Shown here: positions 32,387 to 43,130 of the stretch, piece after piece
How the letters are laid out: every line of letters begins with the position of its first letter
How positions within the stretch are numbered: position 1 is the stretch's first letter
DNA from: Darksidea phi
Taxonomy: Eukaryota; Ascomycota; Dothideomycetes; Pleosporales; Lentitheciaceae
Direction: 5' to 3'
Length of the DNA stretch: 64,000 nt
NCBI GenBank assembly: GCA_030770425.1
Contig: JASJFT010000075.1
Span: 62,001 to 126,000, forward strand
Translations under genes and position numbers: made by a program
The notes under the pieces: model-generated
What the model was told of the DNA's origin: nothing
Seen by the model: only the letters and a program-made list of their open reading frames with translations
Database searches by the model: none

Positions 32387-33712
32387 TCATACTCCGTAGT
32401 TGCGCGGCGTTCCCAGAAATTCATGAGTAGCAATGGAGGTCGGCGTTTGCGAAGACGGATTCCTCGAATACTGCTCTTCTGGAGCTACAAGCTCGAGTTG
32501 ATCATCCATCTGCCTATAGGTATTGCTATCCGATGCATTCTTCGTTCGTTTTTTGGTGGATTTTGCCGAGCTCATCCAGGAGGACATCCTTGATCTCAAA
32601 CCACCACCGGTCCGCTTCTCGATGAGATTCCACAGAGGCGGTCCGCATACGACTATGATGGCAATCGAAGGCTCGGCCATGCCCCATATTATGCCTTGCG
32701 CAACGTTTACGGTGACGGTTTCTGGATCTTCGAGTCCGGAGTTGAAAACGGCGGCCATGCGAAACCCCCCAACGATGATGTCCCTGTGGTGATGGAAAAT
32801 CAGAGAGCGTGTTGGGAAAGATTTATTTCACAAGGCACTTACACAATACCCAGTCCAAAGACAATGAAGAGAAGGGTCCTTTGTCGTTTCCCCATGACCA
32901 ACTTTATGGTCTGTGGAATGGGAAGGAAAAAGATGAGCAGGTCGCAAAAGATGCCCCAAGCACAAACCACCACGAAAGACGTGGTAGAGTTTCTGCATGT
33001 TGCTTTGGGGTCCTTCTCTAGTATGGTTTTGTCCCAATTTGCTTCGAAAGGCCGGCACAGAAGTGAGGCGTTCAACACAACGTACAGAACTTGTCCCATT
33101 GTCACGACCATTGTAATCCAGACTGATTGCCTGTCAGAGAAGCTTTCGACTACGCGACATCTTGAAGTCGGGTTCCTGCAAACGCAGACACGTACCTAGA
33201 TACCGGAATTTTTTCCCGGCAACCATACCAAACAGTCGTAGAATGAGGACCAGCAGAGAGGCACGAATAAGTCCCATCGATATACCAAACGGATATTGGA
33301 TGAATGTCACCAACTGTTTGGCGAAAGGATCGGGTTAGGAGACCTTTCAGATATCGCAGATATGAACATACCTTGAATAGAGTGGCAAGTTTCTGAGCTG
33401 GATTTTCGAGGTTGCTAACTAGGTGGCCCACCCCCCCTTGGAAAATAGCTGTATGGCGTTAGTGATGATGATCTGGTGTAGAAAGAGGAGTTGCAGTAAG
33501 TGCGACGTGCCCACAAACACGAGAACCCCTTGGACGTAATAGACCACCGTCCCACCAATAAGAAGGTAATCGTCAAAGCCATAACGAGTGCTTCTCAGAT
33601 GTCGCGAGTACAATCGTCCAAGCGTAGCTAAAAATGCGAGAGCCAGAAAGATGACTGTCCAGGAAAAGACTAGTTTCGCATCATAAGTACTGAGTGTGGG
33701 TTCCCCAGCCAT
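32387..33712 (-). CDS. Rhodopsin-domain seven-transmembrane protein at the left cluster edge
   Basis: Five exons, 33712-33511, 33448-33372, 33313-33196, 33122-32843 and 32783-32387, give 357 residues. This is the fungal rhodopsin-like integral membrane family (PTH11-related). Visible parts are FSWTVIFLALAFLATLGRLY, the GFDDYLLI motif, GGVGHLVSNL, a Cys-containing loop (LCRPFEANW .. ATCRN), CDLLIFFLPIPQTIKL and the final FRMAAVFNS .. WGMAEPSIAIIV. A Ser/Lys-rich cytoplasmic tail follows. Intron 1 (33510-33449, 62 nt) must start with GC (GCACGT) to keep the frame; a missing G in the G7 run at about 33427 is the alternative. I start at ATG 33712. Such proteins often sit in fungal clusters with unknown roles. 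Confidence 0.8.
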
Positions 33713-34722
33713 GGTCACCAAAAAAAGTCGGAGGTGAAAAAGTGGGCGTTAGACTAAGCCGGCCAAAAAGGCTACTGCCCGCAGCGAACTAGATAATAGT
33801 TTGCCGGAAGGAAAAATCATAAGCAGGGGGGTAATATCATGCTCAGTAATCGGGCCCCGAAAGCGCATGGGGGGATGATGCAGGAAACCCTGCACATGTG
33901 GTAAGGGACTACGCCCTGCACCGGGTAAATAAGGCCATGGAGTTGGATTCTATGTTTAGAGAAGTGCTCCAAGACAATGCATATTAGTGGGATTGGCAGA
34001 ATTTGCGGACGTGTAGAAAGAAAGCGCTCGGTGACAGCGAGGCGTAGGCTGCATCCGTCGTCGACCCGTACTGTCTCTACGCGAGACGAGACATGGACAC
34101 GGAGTATTGTAGGCAGGCCTGCCCTGCACCAACAGATCCTTCCCGCTTCTTGAAGCATATTTATGCAAGTACTATACGCCGGGGCGAGATACGCGATAAT
34201 AGGCGAATAACTCCCTGTCTTTTCTACCCCAGCCAGGCTATTATCTGCCTTCTTTTCTTTATGAGGTATATGAAGTCAGACCGACTAATATATTAGATTG
34301 CAGAGTCTTTGTTGATCACTAGTACTGGCGTGATCATTGCTTATAAGCTGACATAAGCTGACGTTTGCTAATCTCAATGCGCAGTATAAGCATGATAAGA
34401 CTTCAAGATATAGCCAACGAAAGAGCCTCTTGACCCGAACACCACCACTGCTTATGGTACTTACCGTTCAGAGCCACAGGAAACAGTCACGTAGTCGTCC
34501 TCTTCGTTGCCTGCTTTACAAATTCTGGTAGAAATAGATGCTTGCCTGACCTGGAACACAAGCGCGACTGCGGTGTGAAATTACCGATTGCTGGGCTTCC
34601 CAGGTGTATGATCTTGTCACGTAATAGGCAGCTGGCCAGCTGGCGAATATTCTATCCATGGTAAAAGATCGGCACAGCGTGCATTCTGCACAATTACAGA
34701 GGACCAGTCCCTCCACCGAGTC
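33713..34722. other. Intergenic between rhodopsin-domain gene and terpene synthase
   Basis: About 1 kb. It holds the promoter of the rhodopsin-domain gene. No further gene is supported. Confidence 0.5.
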
Positions 34723-36143
34723 CTAACTATCTGTACCAATGACATCGAGCTTGACATCGTAACGACCGGTCTGACTGCTCCATAGAAGGATGCCCGTGCA
34801 ATAGTTCCTGGCCACTTGAATGTACGCGCGAAGATCCCGCTCCGTCTTAACGTCGTCTTCGCAAAGAGCCAAAAGCTTGTCAACAGCGTCGTCGAACAAC
34901 TCGACCGAGCGCTCTACAATTTCAACGCAACCTGCGATGGAATCTACAAGATTTCCGCATTGCTCAAAAAGAATCGGAACTAGACTGTTGATGACGTCTT
35001 GCTTCTAGATATATGGTTTAGCAGCGAATGATGAAAGTCTTCCCTATTGAGTCGGCCGACGTACCAATTCTTTCTTCAGCGACAACACATCGTTTATTCT
35101 AGCTCGAATCAGCATTGCATGTATAACAAGGGATGGAAACTCACACCCAGACAATGCGGTTGCATTCTTCCCAAAGAATTTTCATGTGCACGCTTTCCAT
35201 GATCCTCTCGGGCAGTCGAATACCCGTGGCGTACCTATTATATCAGAACAAATTTACTACATCGCATTCCACGCATAGACATACTCATTGAAACACAAGA
35301 ATATGGTCACCCCACTGGACCCCATCCGAGTCGTCGTATAGTCGCGTTGTGATGGGAGTTTCGGATCCCGTCGCCTGACCTGTTCTACATCCGACATCTC
35401 AATGTAGAATCGGATCTCATCCAAGAGGCCTTTGATCGCATCTGTGAATAGTTAGCTCTGTACCGAGGTAGTGGCTGTGTCGGTGTTTTTGTTTTTACAA
35501 GCACTCACCCCGCGGATAAGACCTACGCACCCCCATCTCCACAGGTTTGAACAAGCGCAAAGCAGCAATCGGAAAATCCTGTTCGTCTCGGATCCTAGCT
35601 TCGGGTCCAAGATGGACGTTTATGTATTGGAGTGTTTTGGCGCGGAGGATTTCGGCTTTTGTGAGCTCCGCGCATGAAAGCCCGACATGGTCGTTGATCT
35701 CTGCACGGAATTAGAATCATCGAGAGCAAAGTGGACATTTGAACGATACCGTCATCCCAAAGAAATAACTTTAAAAGCTTCAGTCAGCCGAGCAAGCTCA
35801 TCGAAGAGTCATTTGTGTATGAGGTGCTTCTTACCCAAGTAGCCATCAATGTTAAATGCTGTGCGACTTCGTCATCTGCATGTGGCCAGCAGCAAGCGCC
35901 GAACAGCCCAAAGTCATGCTTGTCAAGCTTTGCCACCAGTGCTTTCGACGAGTAAACCGTTTCCAGACTCTCGTGAACTAGTTTTCGCAGCTGGTCCACA
36001 TCCCGATGAACCTCCGCTTGAGGCCAGTGGTCGAACAGCCGCTCCAAATTGGGAATCCTAGCGTTTTGCGACTTTATTCTCTTCAAAGTCAAGTCCTTGC
36101 TTGTAGTTACAGGCATTCCCTGGAGTTTTGTTTCCGGGCTCAT
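34723..36143 (-). CDS. Class I terpene synthase (sesquiterpene cyclase)
   Basis: This is the core enzyme of the cluster, expected to ionise and cyclise farnesyl diphosphate with Mg2+. Seven exons, 36143-35835, 35768-35750, 35700-35509, 35441-35285, 35234-35145, 35098-35065 and 35004-34723, keep frame throughout and give 360 residues, a normal length. The Asp-rich motif is LFLWDDEIND at D108-D113; its fifth position is Asn rather than Asp. The NSE triad is NDVLSLKKE (N258, S262, E266). The C-terminal RY pair is TGRYDV (R348-Y349), which contacts diphosphate in this fold. Exon 2 is only 19 nt and codes for the first half of the Asp motif. Single-domain length and no prenyltransferase domain exclude a bifunctional diterpene type. 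The product cannot be predicted. Divergent from the P450 across 544 bp. Confidence 0.93.
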
Positions 36144-36687
36144 TCTTGCTGTAGTGACAAACCGAGTAAATTGCTAACAAAAGTGTGGATATGTCGATGG
36201 GCCCCTTCGTGTTGGGTTCTCTCCTCCTACTCGATTGATTATTGCCCGGGTCCGAGATGATGATTTTGGGAACGGGAAGTAAGAGTTCTGACATAAGTCG
36301 CAGCTGCATAGCTGGATGCATAGGGTGACTCTACGGGAGAATTTGCACCCGAGTCTTACGCCGATCTAGTCTCTTGCCGTGCATCAACATGTCCGTTACA
36401 TATAGCTATTCCTCATCGAGTGATGACTGGTGGGAAGAGGGAACTGGTGGGAAAGAGGCAACTGGTGGGAAGAGGCAACTGGAGGTCTGAAAGTGTGATA
36501 TGCATGCGGTTACGGTGCATATGCAAAGTAGGTGACGTAGCTTTACCCACTTGCGAACCATGGGTTATATGCCTAGAAATTCGTCGTTTCGTAGCAGGCA
36601 ACGTTTGTCAACGACGGCATATTTGTGCAATTAGCGCCAAAAAGGAAAGAAAGGAAGAAAAAAAAAAATTCGATCAGAGATCCAACG
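36144..36687. promoter_or_regulatory. Bidirectional promoter between terpene synthase and P450
   Basis: 544 bp separate the two opposite starts, so the core cyclase and the P450 can share control elements. It contains the purine-rich tandem repeat at 36425-36484 and an A-rich leader just before ATG 36688. Confidence 0.6.
36425..36484 (+). repeat. Tandem repeat in the shared cluster promoter
   Basis: Three and a half units of about 17-18 bp, consensus ACTGGTGGGAAGAGGCA, in direct array. Units differ by one or two bases. Confidence 0.85.
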
Positions 36688-38540
36688 ATGTTCTTACACT
36701 TGGCGGGTTACATCCTCGCCGGCAGCGTGGTCCACGCCATGGCGCTCGCCATCTACAACCTGACCTTGCACCCATTGGCGAAATTCCCCGGGCCAAAACT
36801 CACAGCCGCGACGGGATGGTACGAGTTCTTTGTCGACATGTTTGGCGGCCAGGACGAAACATTCGCATTTCGCATCAAGCGGATGCACGACCAATACGGG
36901 CCCATAGTACGGATCAATCCCCATGAGCTGCACGTCAATGATCCGGATTTCTTCAGCCAACTCTACGTTGGTGGGAGTAAAAAAAGAGACAAATATCCGC
37001 CCGCGGCCGCCTTGATCGGGATGCCGGATGGAATCTTTGGCACGCCAGGCCACAAGCTGCACCAAATGCGCCGTGGGGCGATTGAGAACATGTTCTCCGC
37101 CAAAAACGTCGCGTCGCATCAAGAATTGCTGTCGCAAAAGGCAGATCTCCTCTGCAACCTGTTCCGTTGTGCGTTGCTCGATGGAAAGCCTTTGAACATT
37201 CGCTATGCGCTGTTTGCATACACCACGGATTGTTTCGAAGCGCACGTGCTTCCCGAAGGCGAACGTATGAATTTGCTCCAAAACGAAGAATTAACGGCGG
37301 CGTGGCGGCGCAGCATCGAGGGAATCCTGCAATTGTCTCCCCTCGTCAGACAGTTTCCTTTCATGGTTGATTTGGCGAAATACCTGCCACTGTGGGCGGT
37401 TCAAAGCACGTGGCCGGAAATGGGACTCGTTCTCGGAAGATTGCAGGGAGGTGCTAGTCTACACGGATGAAGATGGATGGCGAGACTAACACTCGACGAC
37501 AGGATATGAACAGATATGCGCAAAGGGCGATACGGGACTATGGCGACGGGAGGTGCAAAACAACAGACGGCTACCTGTGGCAAGCGATGTTATCAGCAGA
37601 CTTGTCGCGACCGGACAAGACAGCGCCTCGCATGGCCGAAGAGGCCATGACCCTTCTCATCGCCTCGGGCGACACGGGGGCCAGAGTTTTGACCGTTGCC
37701 ATGTACTTCATACACGAAAATCCAAAGATCCTGCAACGGCTGCGCGAGGAATTGAGACAGGTAACGCCCGATGCCACGGACCATGTCCCGTTGAAAGAAC
37801 TGCAGGGTTTACCTTGGCTTGTGAGTGACGGCCGAAGTTCTTTTTCCTTTTCCCTTTTTTTCTCTCTTTCGTTTTTTTTCTCTTTTTTCTCTTTTTTTTC
37901 CACCTCGAAACGAACAATGCACTGAATCATGACAGTCGGCTGTGATTGACGAGTCCCTGCGGATCGCGAACCTGATCACCAGTCGGCAGCCCGTGAGCTC
38001 GCCGGAAGAAAGGCTACATTACAATGGTTGGGACATAGCGCCTGGCGTGAGTAGGCCCCGCTGATGGGTTGCGTATGCATCCAATCTCACTCGTCTTGCA
38101 AGGTTCCGGTAGGAATGACTTTGGGCACGTACTTGGTCAGCGAAAAGGCGTATTCCTCGCCCCTCGCATTCGAGCCCGAGCGATGGCTGCCGTCCCACAC
38201 GGAACACGATCGCAACCGGAAGTACTTTCACCCTTTCCACAGGGGGCATCGCATGTGTATCGCGCAGAGGTAAGGGATTTATTTTTGCTTCTTCTTTTCC
38301 CTAACCTTACTGACTGGGACGGCTAGTCTTGCTCGAGCGGAGATGATGTACTGCCTTGGCAAACTGGTTCGGCGATTCGAATGCCAGCTCTACGATGTTG
38401 TCCGCGAACGGGATATTGACGTGCATCGAGACTGCTTCTTGGGGGAGCCAAGGAAGGACACCAAGGGTGTGCGGCTTCTTGTTACGAAGGATGCTGCCGA
38501 GGATCAAAAGCGGCGTAGCACGGGTCATCATTGTCTGTAG
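36688..38540 (+). CDS. Cytochrome P450 (trichodiene oxygenase-like)
   Basis: A microsomal monooxygenase, likely hydroxylating the terpene skeleton. Five exons: 36688-about 37452, 37503-37820, 37936-38046, 38103-38269, 38327-38540, about 524 residues. An N-terminal anchor (LHLAGYILAGSVVHAMALAI) precedes HPLAKFPGPKL. The I-helix is LLIASGDTGARVLT, the ExxR motif ESLR, the PER motif FEPERWLP, and the haem loop FHPFHRGHRMCIAQ with Ala where Gly is common. Intron 1 is problematic: the canonical donor GTGCTA at 37451 shifts the frame by one, whereas a GC donor at 37453 (GCTAGT) with the acceptor CGACAG keeps it. Either a GC-AG intron or a one-base lesion is present. The other introns are canonical (GTGAGT, GTGAGT, GTAAGG). 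Confidence 0.87.
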
Positions 38541-38810
38541 GTGGTGATAGAACTTGTTGTGACAATGAATGAATGAATGCATGAGTCTGCATGTCAGCTT
38601 CGAGACAGGGCAAAGCACCCCCGCATATATGCGTGATAGCTTCCAGGACTTTGATTGGTCAGTCAGTCGGGGTCAACACCATGGCTCTGTCTCCGAAAAC
38701 GGACAAGCGCGCTTTCCCGTTCCTTTATCCGTAGCAGGTGCGGGAGGGGTGACGTGCAAGTGGCCCCACCCGAGTCCTTTGCATCACGTGTTTGTTCATT
38801 GCCACAACAT

Positions 38811-38874
38811 GTATGTATGTGTGTATGTATGCATGTACGTGGGTAGGCAAGTAAGTAAGTAGGTAGGTAGGTAC
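38811..38874 (+). repeat. Imperfect tetranucleotide microsatellite (GTAT/GTAG)n
   Basis: GTATGTATGTGTGTATGTAT grading into GTAAGTAAGTAGGTAGGTAG, followed by a short GTACG. Confidence 0.9.
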
Positions 38875-38936
38875 GTTAGGGAAACAGCCTGGAGGCACTT
38901 TTCGTCTCTTCTCTTTTCCTATTTCTTCCCACTCCC

Positions 38937-38960
38937 CTGTCTGCCTGCCTGCCTGCCTGC
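38937..38960 (+). repeat. (CTGC)n microsatellite in the leader of the first GMC gene
   Basis: CTGT followed by five CTGC-type units (CTGCCTGCCTGCCTGCCTGC). Confidence 0.9.
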
Positions 38961-38993
38961 TTCTCTTCCTCTTGCCCCAACCATCCCCCAACT

Positions 38994-40643
38994 ATGAGCG
39001 AGACAGACTACCTGATTCTGGGCGGAGGCTTGACAGGCACCGTCATTTCCTCCCGCCTCGCCGCAGCCCTTCCCAATCTGGATGTGACCCTTGTCGAGGC
39101 TGGAACCGACGAGCACTCCAATCCAACCATCCTCTCGCCCGCCCAAGCTCATGCTCTACGCGAGAGCGACCACGTTTGGAAGCATGCTACAGTCCCCCAG
39201 CGACATCTCAACGGCCGATGCATCTCCGCCACCACCGGAAAGACGCTGTCTGGGAGTAGCGCAGTCAACGCCGGCTGCTGGACCCGCTGCTCGTCGACGG
39301 ATTATGACGATTGGGCCTCTCAAGTCCCGCGAGGGGAGCGCTGGAGCTACAGTGGCCAGCTGCCTTACTTCAAACGTTCGGAAACGTGGTACAATGCCGA
39401 AACCAACAAGGACCAGCACGGTTTCCAAGGCCCCATCAAGATTCACCCCGCCATCGAGAATCGATCCTATCCGCTTCGTGACAAAGTCAAAGCTGCCTTC
39501 GTCAACGCCGACATTGGTCTGAAGACGAACGAGGATGCCCAGGCTGGCAATCCAATCGGCCTGAGCGTTTGGACTGAGAACTGGGATCAAGGAGTGCGCC
39601 AACCAAGTGGATCAGTCTATGGGCTTGATCGAGTCAAGGTGCTAACTGCTGCTCTGGCCTCCAAGATTCTATGGTCCAAAGCCGGCTCAGGTGAGATGAA
39701 AGCCCGGGGGGTAGAGTTGGCCGACGGCACCGTCATCTTGGCGCGAAAGGAAGTCATCGTATGTTGTGGCGCACTTAGAACCCCCCAGCTCCTGATGCTG
39801 TCTGGAATCGGCCCCCGGTCACAACTCGAGCCCTTGGACATTCCCGTGGTGCTGGAGAATGAAGCCGTCGGTCAGAACCTCCACGACCAGATCTCGCTGT
39901 CTTTCTTCTACAAGCTCCACAACGGCACCGAAAACGGCTGGTCGCTCGGTAGTCCCAACTTCAATAAGCCAGAGTACGCCTTGGGGAGCCCCGTAGACTG
40001 GCTCGCCATTGCTGGCGTGAATCTAGAACATGTCAGAAAGGGACTGGCAATGGACGGGGCGTCGGCCGACCATGCGCTCCTCAAGCCCGAGCGGCCTCAC
40101 ACCGAGATGGTCGTGGTATACGGGCCAGTCGGCGTCAGCATCCCAGGTCTCCAAGCTCCTTTCGATGGAACCATCATCACGGCTGCAGTATTGAACCTTC
40201 TACCTACCTCTCGAGGATCCGTCACCATCAAATCCTCCTCTCCGAGCGTGTCGCCCGATGTAGACCCGAATTACTACGCCACGCACACGGATCGGGCCAT
40301 CCTGCGCGCTGGAGTTCGCAACCTGCTCAAAGTCCTCGATGGCTTCGAGGACGGCGTCCTGGATGGAGAGCTGGTAGTCGAACCTTGGCAGCCGCTCACG
40401 GTGCAATCTTCAGACGATGACATCGATGCGCGGGTCCAGGCTGCTTCCAGCACGTGGTATCATTACGCTGGCACGGCGTCGATGGGTGCCGTGGTCGATG
40501 CTGATCTTCGTGTCATGGGAGTGGGCGGATTGAGGGTCGCTGATGCTGCTGTTGTCCCGGTGCCGCTGGGCGGTCATTATCAAGCGGCCATGTATGCTCT
40601 TGCGGAACAGGCTGCAGACTTGATCATACAGGATGCAAACTGA
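38994..40643 (+). CDS. GMC oxidoreductase 1 (FAD-dependent, intracellular)
   Basis: A glucose-methanol-choline family flavoenzyme, likely oxidising an alcohol on the terpene to aldehyde or ketone. It is a single exon of 549 residues, without a signal peptide. The FAD-binding Rossmann motif near the N-terminus is YLILGGGLTGTVISSRL with VEAG ending beta-2. Other GMC landmarks are GKTLSGSSAVNAGCWTR, CCGALRTPQLLMLSGIGP and the C-terminal WYHYAGTASMGAVVD with the catalytic His. A second His lies in GGHYQAAMYALAEQAAD. It follows the P450 on the same strand. Unlike the other two GMC genes of the cluster it has no introns. Confidence 0.93.
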   Translation: MSETDYLILGGGLTGTVISSRLAAALPNLDVTLVEAGTDEHSNPTILSPAQAHALRESDHVWKHATVPQRHLNGRCISATTGKTLSGSSAVNAGCWTRCSSTDYDDWASQVPRGERWSYSGQLPYFKRSETWYNAETNKDQHGFQGPIKIHPAIENRSYPLRDKVKAAFVNADIGLKTNEDAQAGNPIGLSVWTENWDQGVRQPSGSVYGLDRVKVLTAALASKILWSKAGSGEMKARGVELADGTVILARKEVIVCCGALRTPQLLMLSGIGPRSQLEPLDIPVVLENEAVGQNLHDQISLSFFYKLHNGTENGWSLGSPNFNKPEYALGSPVDWLAIAGVNLEHVRKGLAMDGASADHALLKPERPHTEMVVVYGPVGVSIPGLQAPFDGTIITAAVLNLLPTSRGSVTIKSSSPSVSPDVDPNYYATHTDRAILRAGVRNLLKVLDGFEDGVLDGELVVEPWQPLTVQSSDDDIDARVQAASSTWYHYAGTASMGAVVDADLRVMGVGGLRVADAAVVPVPLGGHYQAAMYALAEQAADLIIQDAN

Positions 40644-40941
40644 GGTAAAGTGATTGCGGAGAGGGTCTAGTTTTGGCTGCTGCCTCTCATATCTGAGCAT
40701 TTCCTTGGGGGGGTATGGAAAGGCATACGATGTCGTGTACTGCCCTCAGCACGCGACCGTGATGTATGTAATTAGCTACATATGTATGATTCTATATCAT
40801 TTACTACGGGTCCGTCGCTCAGTCAATGAAAAAAAATCATCAATATTGCCATTCATTCATTCCTCCTCTTTAGACGTCATGAAAGAAGCTTATAATAATA
40901 GAAAAATTCAAAATCCAAGTAATTCGCACAGGTGCATGCCC
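40644..40941. other. Intergenic, convergent 3' ends
   Basis: About 300 bp between GMC 1 and GMC 2. No gene seen. Confidence 0.5.
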
Positions 40942-43130
40942 TCACCAGGCGCTCTTGATCTCTGCCGCAATCTTCTCCGCCAACCCATCTAAACGAAAAG
41001 TCAGTGCCCGCAAACCAGATGATGCAGGAAAAACAAGAATACCAAGCAACGCGGGAGACGGGGGAAAGACTTACAAACGGTAGCCTGCGGGTGGCCCGGT
41101 ACCAAGACAGGGAAAACAGACGCATCCACAACCCTCAACTTCTCCACGCCAAACACCCTCGCCTTGGAATCCACCACCGCCATCCGATCCCCGCGCACAC
41201 CCATGGCATTCGTGCCCGCCGCATGATACACGCTCTGCGCCATCCTCCTCACCTGCTTCTCCAGCTCCGCATCACTGCTCACCGCATACCCGGGGAACAC
41301 CTCATCGTTGCCGATCCTCGCGGCCCGGAAGGACGTCGTGTTGGCGATCTCGCGGCAGCGCTTAAGCGCCGCGACGCCGACGGCCACATCGCGCGGGTCC
41401 TGCATCCACGCCATGTCGACGATGGGGTTGTCGGCGGTGTCGTTGGACGCGAGGCCGACGGTGCCGCGCGAGAAGGGCGCCACGGGCACGGCGGCGACGG
41501 TGACCAAGCTGGCGGCCGACGGCGCGCTGCCGAGCTCTTCTTCCTCGCCCATGTAGCCGTCGAAGGCGACGAGCTCGATGTCTGGCCAGTCCTGTCCGAA
41601 GGTGCGGTCGAGGTCTGCGCGGATCGAGTCGTTGACGAAATGTGGCGGGAGCTTTTCGAAGGCGATGATGTCACCGGCGGCGTTGGTGAGCATGCCCGTG
41701 CGGTTGCCGTTGTATTGCTCGGTTTGCGAGGCCATGTAGGTCGGGTCGGCGAGCGCGGCGTGCGTTTGGAGATTCATTTCGTACGAGGGGCCGAAGATGA
41801 GCTGGTCCTACGTACCGCGTGGCGGTTAGTTAGGTCGTGAGGAGCGGAGCTGCATGTACTACCCACCCATAGGTTTTGGCCTACGCCTGGAAGGTCGGAG
41901 ATGACGGGGATGTCGTGCTGGGCGAGTTGTGCGCTTGGTCCAATGCCCGAGACCATGAGGAGTTGAGGGGAACGGAACTTGTGTTTGGATACTAAGTGAT
42001 TTTTCCTCGAGAGGGGGATTTTGCGATGCGACTGCATCTACTTACTGCACCTGCTGACAAGACGATCTCCTTCTTCGCGGAGAGTTGGTAGACGCCACCA
42101 CCGCTGTCAACATTGACTCCTATCGCAGTCGTTCCGTCGAAGACAATGTTTTTCGCGAGCGTGGACTTGTACACGTAGAGATTCGTCGTCGACTCTCTGA
42201 AAGATTTCGAAAGGTACGCGGTCTCGGAAGAGCTTCTGATCTGCTCGACAGGATCGATAGTGAGCGCAGTGTACTGCCATCCGAACAGGTTCCCGCTCAG
42301 AAACCCTGGAATCTCCTTGATGCCGATCTGGGTCAACGCGGGCCCAAAGTATGAGGAGATGGAGTTGGCAAAGTTCGCAAAGGAGACTTGGACGGGACCG
42401 GTACTGCCAGCGTAGATTTCTTGCTCGATGTCGACGCTCGCGTTGGCGGGCCGCACGGAAGCGTTGGGGCCGTTGAGCTTGACACTGCGTTGGAAGAAAG
42501 GGAAGAAACTTGACCAGGTGTAGGATGCGTCGCCGGTCTTGTTGGCCCACACGTCGTGACTGCCCTTGGAGGCTCTGCGCTGTAGTCAGAAAATACTGTA
42601 TAAGCCTGCAGGCTTCACCCATGTTGTAACGTACCGGTGGTAGAAGAAGAAGTTGCGCGCGCTTCCCCCTCCGAGTGTCTTCCCTGAAGTGTAGAGCATC
42701 GACTCGCCCGTGAGACCCTGCACCGTTCATCAGTCGCCGTTCAGTTGGCATGGCGCCTTGCGACGCAGATGATGCGGTCAGACCTGTCAAAACATACTGT
42801 TTGCGGTGTAGTCCGCTGCTGCCAGTCAATCAATGGGTTCTTCATTGTCGGGTTTTTGCCCACAAATCTCGACGTAAACGCGGGCACCGTCGACCAATTG
42901 CCATTGTCCTGTTCGTAAAACCCTCCGGCCTCAACCACAGCAACAGAACAAGTGCCGTCCTCTGCGAGACGATGCGCCACCGCCAAACCCGCCGTGCCAC
43001 CACCGACAACAACGTAATCGAACGACGCCGGGAAACCCGGTCGTCCGAACTGCGACCCCGGTGGTAGAGCTCCCGCATGGCAAGCTCCCGCCAACAGAGC
43101 CGTAGCGGCGAGGAACGCTGAAGCAACCAT
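40942..43130 (-). CDS. GMC oxidoreductase 2 with signal peptide
   Basis: A second GMC flavoenzyme of 611 residues, probably secreted. Exons: 43130-42798, 42717-42635, 42574-42046, 41977-41867, 41807-41075, 40988-40942; all junctions keep frame with GT..AG ends. I chose ATG 43130 because MVASAFLAATALLAGACHAG is a clear signal peptide; an upstream in-frame start would bury it. Motifs: FDYVVVGGGTAGLAVAHRL with VVEAGG for FAD, SGKTLGGGSARNFFFYHR, LSAGAFRSPQLLMVSGIGPS, catalytic YHAAGTNAMG and the last-exon GLAEKIAAEIKSAW. Several N-glycosylation sequons (NWS, NAS, NDT) fit a secreted aryl-alcohol- or glucose-oxidase-like enzyme. It may act on a late, exported intermediate. Confidence 0.92.

Larger units (their letters stand above)
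38541..38993. other. Intergenic with tetranucleotide microsatellites
   Basis: 452 bp upstream of the first GMC gene. It holds the repeats at 38811-38874 and 38937-38960; the second lies within 35 bp of the start codon, in the probable leader. Confidence 0.6.

Noticed and set aside
36058..36321. Open frame upstream of the terpene synthase on the same strand, considered as a first exon
   Set aside because: It lies in another frame, offers no clear junction, and the N-terminus from ATG 36143 already starts where the family does.
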